Positions 22,146 to 35,473 of a DNA stretch of 64,000 nucleotides are shown here, piece by piece. Origin of the DNA: Oxytricha trifallax (taxonomy: Eukaryota; Ciliophora; Spirotrichea; Sporadotrichida; Oxytrichidae); the NCBI GenBank assembly GCA_000711775.1, contig ARYC01017552.1:1-64000 (forward strand). The letters run 5' to 3'. The notes under the pieces were generated by a model. That model worked only from the letters and a program-made list of their open reading frames with translations, searched no databases and was not told the DNA's origin. Made by a program: the position numbers and the translations under genes. Positions within the stretch are counted from its first letter, which is position 1; each line of letters starts with the position of its first letter.

Positions 22146-25100
22146 TAGCATACAAAATAAATTTCATTTAAGTTTTTATCTATTGAAAAATTAGTTTCAT
22201 ATTTCTTAAATATACACCTCAACGTTTATAGTAATTCTAGATTTTATAATTTCTCATAAAACTCGTACTGTTCATTCTTAGATTCAAAGAATTCCACTAA
22301 TCTTAATAAAATGCTTTCAAGAAATAATAGTTTAAAATCAAATAGATCATTGTACCGAATCAAAATTTTATTAAATAAATTATGAATGATCTTTTACATT
22401 AATTCAGGGTCTACTCTTTAAATTAATTGAGTCTATACCCACCTATAATCATCTTCACTGAAATTTTTAGTACAATAATTGATCATTAAATCATTATTGA
22501 ATGTTACTACTTTTTGATTTTTATTAATAAACTTCAACAAATCTATGGATATTGACTTACTTTCCTACAATTTTATTTTACTGTATAATAAAAAATATAA
22601 TAGTATTGGCTTAATACAGTGTATAGATCAGAAAAAGTATCTTTTAAAAAATCAAATTATACTCTAAATTAACTTACTTGTTAACAGAATCATATTAAAG
22701 TTTTCAAAATTAGAAAATCAATTTTATCCATAATTTTCTGATCAAACAATTATGTAACCTCCAATTAAAACCCCAAAACTCTTCAGTAATTTATTTAGTA
22801 CTTTTTTGAAATTTCATAATGGTTTTTAAAGTTTATGGGGTTTATAGTTTAAATAGTAGCAATTTAAATCAGTATATTAAGCTAGTTTTTATGTACACAC
22901 AGATATAAGCTTTGAGTAATGTGGTATTCTTTAAATTTAATCTTTCTAATGGCTGTCTGATTGGCTCAAACTTTTATTTATTATCTTTTTTTAACTTAAT
23001 TATAGTTTAGAATCAGTTTCCTTAAGTTTTACTTAACCAAATAGAGTAAATCTATGATTAGAATCTCTTTCTACTTCGCCTATAAACTAATCATGGCATG
23101 CCCCAATCACCGAAGCTTATTTGCAAATCTTTTTATGTTGACCTTGAGTATCGAGTAAGTCTGCCTCATTTAGTAGTAAGGTTTAAATAAGTTTAGAAGG
23201 GATAATCCCAATTATTAAAAATTCATCAAAATTTCTTGAAAAAGAAACATAAAGCTGTGAATAATGCAATGTTAAGAATTTAATCTCAAGAATTAATAGT
23301 AATATTTCAATATAAGGATGACTTTTACTAAATATTGATTTATTAAGGTTAAATTTTACTGTAAACTAACTTATTAATTATTTTTTCTACCGACTTAAGT
23401 TGGAACAGTTATCTCATACTTAAAAGCTTTACGAAGCGAAAGACAAAATGTTTTAAGACTAATGAAATAAAGATGATTGAGATATACTCTTACCTATAAA
23501 TATATGTGACCAATTTATATTTTCATGTTAATATTGTTCAAATTGTTGCAGTAAATCTTCCTTTTAATTTCCAATAATTATTCAGCAATCTTCCAGAGAA
23601 AATCTTATTAGCATTTGTGTTACTTTAAACCTGAATGCTTATATGAAATTATTTAAGAAGCTCACAAAATTAGCTATTGTGATTCATGTGGGAAAAGAGA
23701 TTCTGGGAATTAAAATCAGTGATATATAGCTCAAGAAGCACTTATTCATATTAAAACCAGCTTATAAACTAACTATATACTTATGAAAAAGTTCAACAAA
23801 TTAAAAAGAGAGGAAGTCTCAAGCAAAGCGTGATCTGAATAATAGTCTGGTAAGAGATTTATAAAATCAAATAAAATCTCATGGATGCACGAGCTTACTC
23901 TAAATGAATATAAATGGGACTTAGAACAAGAATAGAAAGAGAAGCCCAATACATTTAAAGGCGCATTTAAAATATGAACTAATTGAATCGTTTAAATCTA
24001 AAACTTATCTTTAATTCAAAATGTCAAGCTTTAGCTTTCTCACTTGTGGATCTCTTGAAAATACTCTTTATAAATATGCTGTATCTATTTTTATGTTATG
24101 CATTATAGCAATTTCTTGTATTGATATTTAATCAACTTCCAAAGTAGTTTAATTTTATTGAATTAAGGACTATGAGGGACATTAAATATAGGCGTTATAT
24201 TAGCTTTCATATTCCTTCCTTGAGTCTTTAGTTTTGTGGACTGATAAATTAACTAAAAATTTAACAAATTCTTTTTCAGCCTACTTATATTAGAGTTATT
24301 GCAAGAACTTTATGTATAATATAATCTTTATTGTTATACGATTAGTATTATAAGTTCTGATTTCATTGTCTTCATTGATTCCACAAAAAATTACTTGAAT
24401 TTAAAACTTAATCTTTAGTCTTTAACCTAAATAATACTATGCCTTTTATACCAAGATTTTGATATAAATTTATTGAAATTAAGAAAGCTTCATCAGAATG
24501 AATAAACTAGATACTATGCTCTAAAAATTTCTGCATTTAATCATTTATATATAATTTAAATTTGATTTATAAAATAGCATTGTAAGTCAATCACTCTGTT
24601 AATGTGATTGCTGTCTTGTAAGAATTTGCATTCTAATTGCTTACGCTAACTATAGATTTGGCATAGATGTGAAGCTCAAGAAATTGGAAATGAAACATTA
24701 CAGCTCTTTAAGCAAGTAAGATATATCACAGTAATTCAAATCTTATCATTGAAAAGATCTTCTATATGATGATTCTAAAATTTCAGCTTAAATTACTAAT
24801 ATTTAAACCCTAATCCCTGCTTAAACTATAATAAAGTATAGATTTATTCCTCCATTTTATTAATAAAAAACTCTATCAAACTACTAAAGGTATTTTGGGG
24901 TTTTGAATTTAGGCTATGAATTAAGTTTAGATAATTTTATTAATAAATGTTGCATATTCCACTTAAAATCATAATATTCTTTAAGTTTATATCCTTGAGT
25001 CCAATATTAAATATTACTAAAATCGTTGATTCCTGATCTAATTTGATAAGGTACTATACAACATATTTCATAGAATAATTCTATTAATTTTTTGTTATCC

Positions 25101-27427
25101 TTATTTTTTATCAGTATCTAAATTTAATTTTCGATCATTTCTATCAATTTATCTAAATCAAAAATATCAACACAAAGCTCTGGAAATTGCTTAGCAATTA
25201 AAGGCCCAAATACAAAGTAAAAAAAAAAATCAAAAGTACAATATAAAAATTATTTGCAATTTAAAAAAGATTGATTTTTTGTGTCATTTGATATTGTTAA
25301 GAATTCATTATTATTTATTTTATAAATATCTCGCTCGATGAAATTATCTTAAATATCAATTCCTAATTTTTACAAAACAAAGAAGTATACCTAGTTGTCA
25401 TTAAAATTGCATTATCTGCTATCAAAATCTAATCTCTTTAACTCTTTAATGTACTTAAACTTATTTTATTAACTGAGTAGTATTCTATCTTAATTCAGGT
25501 AATTTACAAAGTTCTTAGTCAAATCTAAATTTTTCTAGTTAATTAAGTTTAATTAGAGGTCCTACTATTCATTTGGATAATACTAAATTATGTAATTGTA
25601 GAATTAAATTAGAAATCTTTTACCTTACTAGCTATCATTCTAGAAATTTAAAATGATAATAATAATATAATAATTATGAAATAGGTGTTTGAAAAGTGTT
25701 ACAAATCATGTTTTTTACTCATTAATGTTAAGACTTTGGAAATATCATAAATATTACATGTGGGCACAATTGATAGTTTTTTAGATAAAACCCTATGATT
25801 GATATTAGATAACTCTATTAATAGCTCTTAGTTTTAAAGGAGAAAAATTGATTATAGCAAAATTATTTGGCATAATTAAAAATAGAACCAATTAAATTTT
25901 CCACAGTTTCTTAAACATTTCCATTAATAATGATAGAAAAGATTCATTTAAATAAATTGTTTAAGTTACAAGATTCTTTAAAAGTTAATTTAATTCTTTT
26001 AATTATTTAGAGTCATGATTACTGTGAATCTATGGAAGTGCAATTTGTCTAGGAGATGAAAGTTTGTTAATTTTATTGTGAATAAATATTTTTGATCTTA
26101 ACATCCCCATATATTAAAAGATTAAATTTCGTTTAAGAAAATCGTCTTCACATTTGTCATAAAATTCAAACTAATATACCTATTTAACTTAAATACCCTT
26201 ATTTAATTCAATTAAGAATTTAAGATTGTTGAAGCCAAAGATATAAATTCTTTAAAGATATAGTTATTAATTTTTCTGTTTTTAGTTTTATTTGATAATT
26301 CGTTATCAGTATTAACTTGCAGATTATCAGAACAAATAAAAAAAGGAAAACTGATTTAAATTAAATTAAAAGTTAGATCTATTTTATTAAGTGAGTTAAT
26401 TTCATACCTCAAACTTTTAATTCCGTTTTTCCTAGTATCAATTTAGTTATCTTTATAAAGAAAAGGCCTAAAAAGGATAGAAGAATCATCTTTAATTTTG
26501 ATGCCAACTTTGATATTTTTCTCCATAACCAAAAATGATTAAGTAAATGATTCTTTTTTACCACTAATATCAGTTTGAATTATAATTTTATGAATGCTAG
26601 GTTAGATTTCTTTACAACTAACTTATTTGTAAGAAAAGTTTTGCTCTGGAAAATTTATAATCCCAATAGCTTCTCTGCAAGCCATAAAAACAGGCAAATT
26701 ATTTTAGAAGATGTTTATGGATATATCAATCAAATCAGGAGAGTATAGTTGTAATCATGCAATATCCTTAATATGAATATAAAATTATATTATAATATAT
26801 ATTTATTGAACAATAATTGATCATCACCTTCCTTATTTACAGGGAGGATTTCCAATTTTTACTCTATTCTATAATCATTAGACAATATAAATGACAAATT
26901 TTAACTTATGGTAGCGGTATTTAAGATTTTCTTGTCTAACGATTTCTTAAACTAAGTACTCTTTTTTCAATATTAAATATCGCAGTTTCCATCATGTTTT
27001 AATCAACTTAATCTATTTTAAATTTAATTTAAATAAATCTTTTGTTCATTAATATTTCTATGTTCAATAAATTTCTTAGATTCCCTGAGTTATTTTATTC
27101 TACTTCAAAATGTTCTTTTTAAGAAAATTTGTTGTACTATAAGATATTTTGAAGGATTAAGTTCCTTATTTCAGCACAAAAATCAAACAGCATAAGTAAA
27201 GTTTGATTAAGTCTTTTGGACTCTTATATGTAGAAAATTTCAGGATTATTTGAGTGTAATTGAGTCATATGATTAAATTTATTCATATTTTGGTCTTCCA
27301 TGTATTTATCTTCTATCATTTTGATGCTTAGTTTAAGTTCAATTTTACATATTTCAAATTTATTATTATAGAAATTTATTTGAGATTAATAAAAGGCATT
27401 AGAAAAATATTGCCTAGAAATTGTCAT
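22139..27427 (-). CDS. Very large helical protein, unrecognised
   Basis: From ATG 27427 (MTISRQYFSNAFYQSQINFY) open coding continues with few slips to about 24745. Conserved-looking stretches include FMACREAIGIINFPEQNFSY, KVGIKIKDDSSILFRPFLYK, ELLIELSNINHRVLSKKL, IVPTCNIYDISKVLTLM and AKQFPELCVDIFDLDKLIEM. Coding resumes at about 23110 (LGHAMISLQAKQKEILIIDL) and ends with LLRLVEFFESKNEQYEFYEK and TGA at 22139. The product would exceed 1300 residues, mainly helix, rich in Leu, Ile, Asn and Lys. The style resembles large helical-repeat channels or scaffolds, but no diagnostic motif is seen. About 1.6 kb between the two parts is an insert with a decayed transposase. Frame slips near 25,730 and 25,600 may be unrecognised IESs. 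Confidence 0.55.
23620..23985 (+). pseudogene. Possible decayed ORF with CxxC motif
   Basis: A plus-strand block inside the insert of the large gene reads EAHKISYCDSCGKRDSG, then after in-frame TGAs (for example after NQNQ) continues as a Lys-rich stretch ending WDLEQEQKEKPNTFKGAF. It may be a second ORF of the transposon whose transposase remnant lies just downstream on the other strand. Low confidence. Confidence 0.3.
24030..24540 (-). pseudogene. Decayed Tc1/mariner-type transposase
   Basis: Read on the minus strand, blocks match a DDE transposase: FIHSDEAFLISINLYQNLG (first Asp kept), then LVNLSVHKTK, where the family has an Asp at the Asn, and NVPHSPQFNKIKLLWKLIK, where the family has PxE. 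Two of three catalytic residues are therefore lost, and there are frame breaks. It sits in the insert that interrupts the large gene, consistent with an old transposon now eliminated as an IES. Confidence 0.6.
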
Positions 27428-28161
27428 TGAAATTATTAAAATTAACGAGGAGAATAACAAACAGCGTTTGCTAAATCAGTTGCAGCTCTATTTATCAAAT
27501 CTACAATACTAATTGGATTTCCTGTAACTACAGCAATAGCGATATCAACAGCCATTAGTGAAACATTCTTTGTGATATCCAATAACTAGCTATTGCATTC
27601 ATCAGAAGAAGATGTACATAATGCGCCGTATTAGTACATGCCACTAGGACAGTTTTACCAACAAACAGGCCCATTTCCATGATAATCATTTCTACAAGGA
27701 TTATATCACAAATCTGCTTATTTTTCTTCAGAATTGGAGCATCTAAGTACTTCTCCTACACCTCTACCATAATTTCTTTTTTACCTAGAAACTCCAATTT
27801 CAATTTAATTGTTAATTAAATCTGGGGAGCATATGCAACATGCGGTGTTATGAAATCCTTCATGGCATCTAGGATACCACAAAAGTCCCTATCTCTCACA
27901 GGCTCTTCGTTATTTACCATGAGATTCAGAAATATACCCAACACTTCTACCATAAGAGGAAGGTTTTAATCAAATCCACTCCTTTATCGGTAAATCCAGT
28001 TGGGCATCATTATCAAAAAATCGGTTTAACTCCATAAAATCCATCAATACATTCATGATAACAAAGAGCTCCATTCCTTTCTTGTTCATCTCTGCAAGTG
28101 TGGATTACCCTTCCGACTCATCTTCCATACGCATCTTGCCAGCAATTCTAGTGTTAACCAT
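27424..28161 (-). pseudogene. Cys-rich repeat protein, decayed
   Basis: The best frame shows ciliate Cys-rich modules of the form YGR-x-VG ... NGALCYxxC-xxGFxGVGPVCW-xxCPxG. Visible pieces are RNGALCYHECIDGFYGV, CPTGFTDKGVDL, SSYGRSVGYISES, NYGRGVGEVLRCSNSEE and NDYHGNGPVCWQNCPSG, then a tail DIAIAVVTGNPISIVDLINR. TGA replaces a conserved Gly (28138-28140), the Trp of VCW (28013-28015), a neighbour (28007-28009) and a Cys (27706-27708), and there are frame slips. The 5' end coincides with the terminus of a repeat at 28164. Proteins of this type are usually secreted or surface-exposed; this copy cannot be functional as read. Confidence 0.65.
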
Positions 28162-28163
28162 TA

Positions 28164-28548
28164 TTGCTTAAGTATATTTAAATTTGGGAAATTAACCAAA
28201 ATTAATTTGAAATACATCAAATTAGCAGGAGTTAAAGTTAGCTAAATTGGACGATCTTGGGCAAATTCGATAAAGAATTCAAAATTAGCTGAACTTTACT
28301 ATTGGTTGTACTATTTTATCTCATATTAGAGAGAGAAGTAATGAATTTAGAGGCATTTAATTAAAGTCGATTTAACTTGCTCCAAGGATGCGATAAAATA
28401 GAACCGCCAATATTAAAGTCTATCAAATTTTGAATTCTCTATCGAATGAGCTCAAGATCATTAAATTTGGCAAACTTTAACTGCCATTATATTTATTTAT
28501 GTTAAATTACTTTTAATTAATTTTCCCAAATCAATTATATTTTAGCAA
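28164..28548. mobile_element. Interspersed repeat R1, divergent copy 4
   Basis: TTGCTTAAGTATATTTAAAT then TTGGGAAA at the left is the inverse of TTTTCCCAAATCAATTATAT then TTTAGCAA at the right. 385 bp. The internal GCTGAACTTTACTATTGG matches the family. It is inserted exactly at the 5' boundary of the Cys-rich pseudogene, and its end supplies part of the apparent ATG. Confidence 0.7.
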
Positions 28549-28729
28549 TAATAAGAGTTAAAATTGAAGACACCGTGCATGTCATTATGTTTCTCATTTT
28601 AATATTACTAATAATATTTTAGTTTATAATTTAATGAATTCAATCCATTATTTCATTTGTATTAAATTTCAGAGTAAACTAATAAATAATCTTTTGTGAA
28701 TAATTATTAAGATAACAAAATTAAGTTCA
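28549..28729. other. Short intergenic spacer
   Basis: Between repeat R1 and the glutathione transferase start. No coding block recognised. Confidence 0.45.
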
Positions 28730-29456
28730 ATGGATCACTAATAACAAAAGTTTTCTGTCTTGACTCTTTTTGGAGACTTTCTGTGCCAACCAACTAGAGG
28801 AATCTTCTGTTTCCTTCCTTCAAATAAACAAAATTCCATTTAAGTTTAATGAGATCTCAATTCTTCACAAGTAACACATGAGTCCAGAGTTTAGAAAAAT
28901 CAATCCAACCGGTAAAGTCCCAGCAATATATGATCCTCTTCATGATATTTACATTTTCGAATCCCATGCTATTTTGAGATACTTGCATCAAACCAGAAAC
29001 TGTAATGATCATTGGTATCCATTAGATATCAAGCAAAAAGCCAAAGTAGAAGAATATTTGGACTGGCATCATACCAACTTGAGTTAGGGAGCTTAAGGTG
29101 TATTTCTTAATGGCTACTTTTTTCCACTCTTGCAAAAAAGAGTTACTCATGATGATCTCGTAAATTCTCATTAAACCATCTCCAAATCTTTGAAACTTCT
29201 CAATTCCTATTGGCTTGCAGATCAATCTAAGAAATATTTAATAACTAATGAAATAACTATAGCTGATTTGAGTGCTGCATGTGAAATTGCTTAACTGATT
29301 CCTCTTGAGAGTGAACTTTTGAGATACTACCCAAAGGTTATGAACTGGCTCAATTAGATCTGCATGATACCCTAAATAAAGGAACTACATCAACTAGTTC
29401 TACCTCAACTCAAAAGAGTCTACATAGAGAACTAAGAGTACAGAGCTAAGCTTTGA
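28730..29456 (+). CDS. Glutathione S-transferase, theta-like
   Basis: ATG 28730 (MDHQQQKFSVLTLFGDFLCQ) to TGA 29454-29456, about 241 residues, the usual size. The thioredoxin-fold N-domain ends in MSPEFRKINPTGKVPAIYD, with the cis-Pro (VPAI) and the E-S pair in FESHAILRYL that bind glutathione. The helical C-domain has the N-capping motif as ITIADLSAACEIAQL. This class conjugates glutathione to electrophiles and removes peroxides in the cytosol. One base too few or too many near 28820 shifts the frame between FCFL and QINKIPFKFNEIS; the rest is clean. No IES seen. Confidence 0.88.
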
Positions 29457-30188
29457 GAGATAAGGAAATCTAAAGCTTATGCAATATTCTATTACTATTA
29501 AAATGATATCAATAATCAAGCAAACTATTCGAAGTAAAAACTCACTACTAATTTATAGATTTGGCATAAATCACTTTACTTTTAAACAAAATTTTCATTA
29601 ATATTCAATCTGTCTTTAAAAATTACTATTTTATGAATAATGTTTTACTCTTTAATCTATAAAAGACTATGTTCTTAGTTATTCGTAAAATTAATATTTA
29701 TTTATTAGATTGACTTCACTTTTTTTGTTTATTATCGTAATACATATTTTAATAGTATAAAAAATATTTTTTTTTATATTCATCAATTTATTGAAAAATT
29801 GAAGAATTAAATAGAAGTTCAAAGTATCTTCTAGACTGGTGAAATTATACTAATGCTTGATTTTATAGTTAGCATTTAAAAGAATGAATCTTAAAATTTA
29901 TAATTAATATATAAATTGGGTGGGTATTAAAGTAAAATCATAAGCAATAATTATTAAATTTAAAAAATTATCGAGAATTACCTATTAATTTTTTTAATTT
30001 TCTACTAAGATAACCTATTAAAGTAAGTGCTTAGTGATTCAACCCTGCTTATTCAATAAATTAATCTTTTCGCTCCTAATTGACATAGATTTGAATAACA
30101 AAGACACATAAAATCCTTATTCTAACTTAGGATTTGATCTATTTTTTCTAATTAATACTCATGTTTTTATTTATTTAGAATATTTAAA
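29457..30188. other. AT-rich spacer, no gene seen
   Basis: Between the transferase and the first zinc-finger/vWA gene. No supported coding. Confidence 0.5.
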
Positions 30189-33100
30189 ATGGAGTTTACT
30201 AGTGACAAGATATACATTTCAAAATAAAAAAATTGATTAAATCAAAATACTTGCATCCTAACCTGATTATTGCATGCAAGATGATAATTTATTTGTATTT
30301 TCATTTTATAAAATAAATTACTTTGAGTTAAACACAAAAATATTAAATTTAAGGTTTTATATTTTGACAAAATAACAGATGAAATTGAAGAAAATATTTT
30401 GAGGATGAAGTTGAATGAAGAGAAATTTAGCCAGAGCTACACTTAACTTTTAGATCACCTAGTTCAAGGTTTTGAAGAAGGTGGCAACATTTCTTTTGCT
30501 TCTGAATCATTAAATTAAAATTAATAAAAATAAAATGAGGATGAAAAGGATTCTTTAGAATTCTCTAGAAACAGCTCTCATTAGTAGACACTTATTTTAT
30601 TGTTATTTAAAATTTAAGTGAAGAGAAAGAAAGAAGTACGATCCTTTTGAAAAATTTATAACTTTACAATAATAGCTTGAATGATTAAGTATATAATGTC
30701 ATAATAAAATTCAGAGGACTGCTAAACTTAGACAATTAAGTAGCCAAGACTAAGGCAATTGAAAGAATAGGAAAACAGGATTAAATTCTTTAATAAAAAC
30801 AGAGTAAAATGTTTGATACGAATTAAAGATAAAATCTCAGGGAAAGTAGTTTTATTTTTTTAAAGTATAATTTTCCAATTTTATAAATATTTTATTATCT
30901 ATTTATCATGCTTATAATTATTAATAACATTAGCTATTCTAAAAGGTTTTGGGCAAATTATATAATAAACGGAATTAAAATTATTTCTAAAAATGATTCT
31001 TAATATAAAAATTTTAGCAGAATTAATAATTTTAATTTTTTTTACTTATAGAAATATAAAATTCTTTCCCTAGAACCTCCTGAATATTCCATATCAATAG
31101 ATTTTAAGATCATTTGGCTAAAATAATTCACATCCATACTAAAACAAACACTTTTACAACTGCAATAAAAACTAGGAGTATCAATGCCGATGGCAAGTGC
31201 CAACAAACAATAAAAAATAAATTTAGTTTTGTATTTTATTTAATAAATTTGAAACAGACTCTGAAGTATGATAAAATAATTGAATGATGATTGAGTTTAA
31301 GAGGGTCTCCTTAAATATTAATTAAGCTGGCTTAATAAAAGATGATATAGCCATAAAAAAATGCATTTAATATTTATTAAAATAAATTAATAACTTATCA
31401 AGTTTAAGCTTAATAAAAAGCTAAAGGTTAAACTAGAAGTTCTAGTTAAGCCTCATCTTAATATCAAGATTTTTGTCCAAGTTTATCCTGCAATATTTAT
31501 AAAATAAAATAAAGTAAAGTTACATTATATTTAGGCAATAAGAACTAAAGGTGAAGGATTTTAAAGAATAAATTTATAAACAAAAAAAGCAAGATAATTT
31601 ATAGCTTCAAAATAGCCTTTAACATAAAAAATAGAAAATTCAATGAGAAACGAAAGTCTGAAAGAAGCTATTGAACAAAAAAAAGGTATATCTCTAGAAG
31701 AAAGAATAAGAATTTTAAAAGAACATTATTAAAAATTCGGAATTAATCATGAAAAAGCTTGGCTTAGAGAAATAGTACAGAGAGATATGATGAATAAGAA
31801 GTATAAGAAATTTGTTGAGAGTAAAGTTAAGTTAATAATAAATTTAACTGTTTTAGTAATGGGAAGTAGGAACTAATGTTGCAAAAATTACATTCAAAGA
31901 AATTTACGCTGATTAGAAAAGTCTCTATCGATTTCCAGTCGTTTAGTATTTATTTTTAAATTGCTCAAAATGTTAAGTTATTCTAAATATATTCAGCAAC
32001 TACAAAGAAGATTTAAATGAACCATCAAAATCAATATGGAATTTATATAACTTAATTATTTGAATTGCGAGTTCTGTAAAAATTAAAATAAGTTTGAATC
32101 TTTGAGTGAGTGTTTAACTCCAAACTACTTGAACAACAGATATTTTATCAATAAAAATGAAAAAAATAGAATTACCTTAGAAAAAGATGTCGCCAACTGA
32201 TATCTCTGTTGTGTATTGTTTAGATATTTCGGACAGCATGGAAAAATTGGCTGTGGCAAGAGATTAAAATGATCTACCTGAAAATTAAAATTTTACAATT
32301 CTTTAATGCTTGTAGGAAACTATATTAGGGAGCTGCCAATAATTTGGTATTTAAAAAAATTATCTTTAAAATATAAATATTAATATCATATTATCTAAAA
32401 GTTTTGTATATGCTATATGCAGAAAATATTAATAATAAGTGTGGGGGCATTCCTAAATGCTCCCATAATAGAATCGAAATTTGAAAAGCAATGATTAAAT
32501 AAATAATTGTAGTGGACAATGCCCTAATGAGAGGAAGATCCGGTGAAGAGATACCCCCACTTTAAGTTCATTTAATTCACAAAAATCATTAATTATAATT
32601 CAATAGTAGAGATAATCGCTATCTTAATATGTTAAAAATAAATAATTTATTCTTAAAGCTGATTTGATAAGAATATTAAATACTTTTTTTGCATTATAGT
32701 TTTTTCCCCTTAAAATTCTAAGTCTTTTCTTGATGAAAGACTATCAAAGTCTATTAATTTGAAGATGTAATAAATTGGTGTTATGTTTTGTTTTATTTTG
32801 TTTATTTTTTATATGAAAAGATATTGAGATCACTTCTTAGTCAGATTCCTTCATCATTATTGACCATTTTTGAGATCATTATAACTCTTTTGCAAAAGAC
32901 TCAACACTAGATTACTTTAAGACAAAAATGGGTTTTCAAACAGATTGATCTTCATAATAAATTTGGTCAATAAATACACATGATAAAATGCTTTGCAGTA
33001 ATAAGGGTTCTACCTTTGTAAATTTGAACAATAGGTTGAATATCTTTGGATCTTATTTCTTTAATTTTCATTTCTTGAGCATGCAATATAATTTAGACTT

Positions 33101-35473
33101 ATTTAAAAAGAATGAAGAATTATAAAAATGCAAAATATTTAGCATAATAAAGAGAGCAAATCCACATGAATTAGAGGATTTTATTGTTCAATATTTAAAA
33201 ATTAAAATTTTAGAGTTCATGTGTTGGGTTAGTTAATTTTGAAGATTCTTCAAAATTTTTAAAATCTCATCTTCTAACTTAAATATTCCATGATTATAGA
33301 TTTTATTTTTAATTTAAATAGCATTCTATACAATTATTGCATTAATTGTCTTGCGAGATATTTGTTATCACTTTTGCTAAAATTCAATGACTTTATTGAA
33401 TTTAATTATATTAAAGAGATCATTATTATAAAAATAGAACAGATAGATTTAAGAATATTCTTTTTAGAATTAGAAAGGTTGTTCTTTTTATATAAAAATT
33501 ACTTTTTTTCCCCTCTAAATTATAATATAAGATTCAAATAAAGGTATTCTAAAAATACTGAAGAAACTATAAATAATTCTTGATAAAATTTTAAAAATAA
33601 GAAATCAATTTTTGGATATATGAGTTTAAGTTGAAACAGTGTAATTAATATTTAATGATTAAAAAAATAATTAACTTTAGGGAAAATTATTTGAACAACT
33701 GTTCCATATTTAGTAGCTTACCTATAATCTTAATAAATATGTATTTATTCAAAAATTATTTAAGTTTAAATTACTTTCTATTCAAGATGTAACCTTAAAA
33801 TCTTTTTAAATTATTGAATCTTATAATTTAATATCGAGTAGAAATTTCATAAATCATGAACATTTTCATCTAGCAATTATTTTTAATGACTATGAGAAGT
33901 TCTCAAATATCTCATAAAAAACATTTATATAGCTCACTTCTAAAGCACTCGTAATTATTAAGCCATTTTTATATGAAACTCATCTAAAATACAGTATAGC
34001 ATAATAAATATCTATTTTCTATTAGAACTTATGTACTATCCATTATATTATTTTTACAAGAAATTAGTAAGACTGTTTTATATAAATAAACTTTTTAAAT
34101 TCAGTAATATTGAAGACAAAATTTATTCTTCAAGATGGTTTAGTCTTCCTTTATATGACCTCTAACAAGGAAAAGCTGATTCCTAGGCCACTTTATTAAA
34201 CTTTAACAAAAATATAATACAATAGCCTTTTTTATTTAATCAATAGAAATTGAACTCATAAACTATAGTTTTATAATTTATATATAAATTTACTTCGAGG
34301 ATTAATAAAATGTAATATATTTAAATTTTTTCATTAAGTAATTTGTTAAAATTCTGGAAAATTTGCTTTACATCCCCATTATTAGGTCAATTAAAAGAAA
34401 TTAGGAGTGATATTATTTTCTGATGGTATTCAAATCTTTATCTTATCATTGATATATTTAATTTATCTTTGGTGATGGTCTGATCCAATAGCTTAAAAGA
34501 TGCAAGAATTAAAGTTTTTAGAAAATTATGATGAAATTCTCAATCATGTGCATTAGAAAAAGTTTTGGCTTTAATTAGTAATCCTATTAGATACTCACTA
34601 TAAAACATAACTAATCTGATTTAAAATTTGCAACCAAGCAAAGAAAGAGCACTTGGCCTTGCTCTTTTAAGTTCATTCGTCCTGGCAGGAGAAGGATTAA
34701 GAGGATCGTAAGTAATTCTTTGCACAGATGTCATGGCAAATGTAGGATTAGGAAAATTTCTGCAGTAAAATGAGGAAGAGATCATTAAGAGTAAAATGTT
34801 TTATAAAAAGTAGGTTAGTATGCTCAAGAAAAAGGTGTGACTGTACACATTATATCAATAATAGATAAATAATCTAATATAAACGTTATTGTACCAGTAG
34901 TAGAGTTGTCTGGAGGCAAGATTGAATGAGTAGATCCACTCTAAATGAAATCAAATTTCAATGAGATTTTATCAAAAGATGTTTGTGGATCTAATGTAAA
35001 GTTACAATAATATTACATCCAGCTTTTGAAATTCTCTATGAGAATACTGAATTTCTAAGACTTTCATCTTCATAATTGAAAAAGGATTTTGGAGCTGTTT
35101 ATGAAGACACTGAATTTACTTTTCAATACAGATTAAAAAACTATTCCAAAATAAGCTTTTGCTAGTTTTATAAAATTGAGAAAAGTGCCAATTTAACTTT
35201 AAATTTTATTTGTTGGTTAAGATGGGCACACTAATTTGCAAGTATTTAAACACTAATTAAATCATTAAATTCAAATATTTAAAATTTAATATTTACATAC
35301 CAAATGGATATGTCTTACAACAAATTAAACCTTGAAAAATAGTAAACTTTGATATTCTTGCTGTGCATGCAATTAATTAGACTTCAAAATTAGCAAGTTC
35401 TGGTAAGTTTGAAGATGCTTTAGTTAATGCCTAAGCATGGCACACAGATACTTTTAAAATCATTTAAAACTGA
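30189..35473 (+). pseudogene. Zinc-finger/vWA protein, decayed tandem copy
   Basis: Paralogue of 36791-39892. The N-terminus MEFTSDKIYISK matches MERASNKSYVSK of the intact copy. Blocks in order: FDKITDEIEENILRMKLNEE (about 30360); a helical block with EERIRILKEHYQKFGINHEK (31640-31800), then a 31-bp intron and WEVGTNVAKITFKEIYADQK; a CxxC pair split by an insert (CSKC near 31965, CEFCKN near 32070); SVVYCLDISDSM with the vWA MIDAS motif (32190); then GEGLRGSQVILCTDVMANVG (34680-34750) and a C-terminal beta block near 35020-35160. In-frame TGA at 34927-34929 replaces the Arg of IERVDP, and a slip occurs near 34810. The C-terminal tail present in the other copy is missing. Confidence 0.65.
33290..33541 (+). 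other. AT-rich insert within the decayed vWA copy
   Basis: The region about 32340-34600 separates the vWA MIDAS block from the rest of the domain and looks like one or more long IESs. The open stretch at 33290-33541 is almost only Ile, Leu, Phe, Tyr and Asn, is compositional, and is not supported as a gene. Confidence 0.45.

Noticed and set aside
22764-22777. AAAACCCCAAAAC as the partner terminus of an element ending at 24905
   Set aside because: It also reads as coding on the minus strand (EEFWGFNWRL), and inner sequences match poorly.
24885-24905. TTTTGGGGTTTTGAAT as a second TBE-type terminus
   Set aside because: It lies in a long open minus-strand frame (KFKTPKYLQQFD) of the large gene, so it is coding and the match is chance.
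27424-28161. TGA read as Cys or Trp throughout (Euplotes or Blepharisma type code)
   Set aside because: TGA also falls at Gly, Arg and Gln positions, and several intact ORFs end at TGA with TAA/TAG as Gln, so TGA is stop and the copies are decayed.
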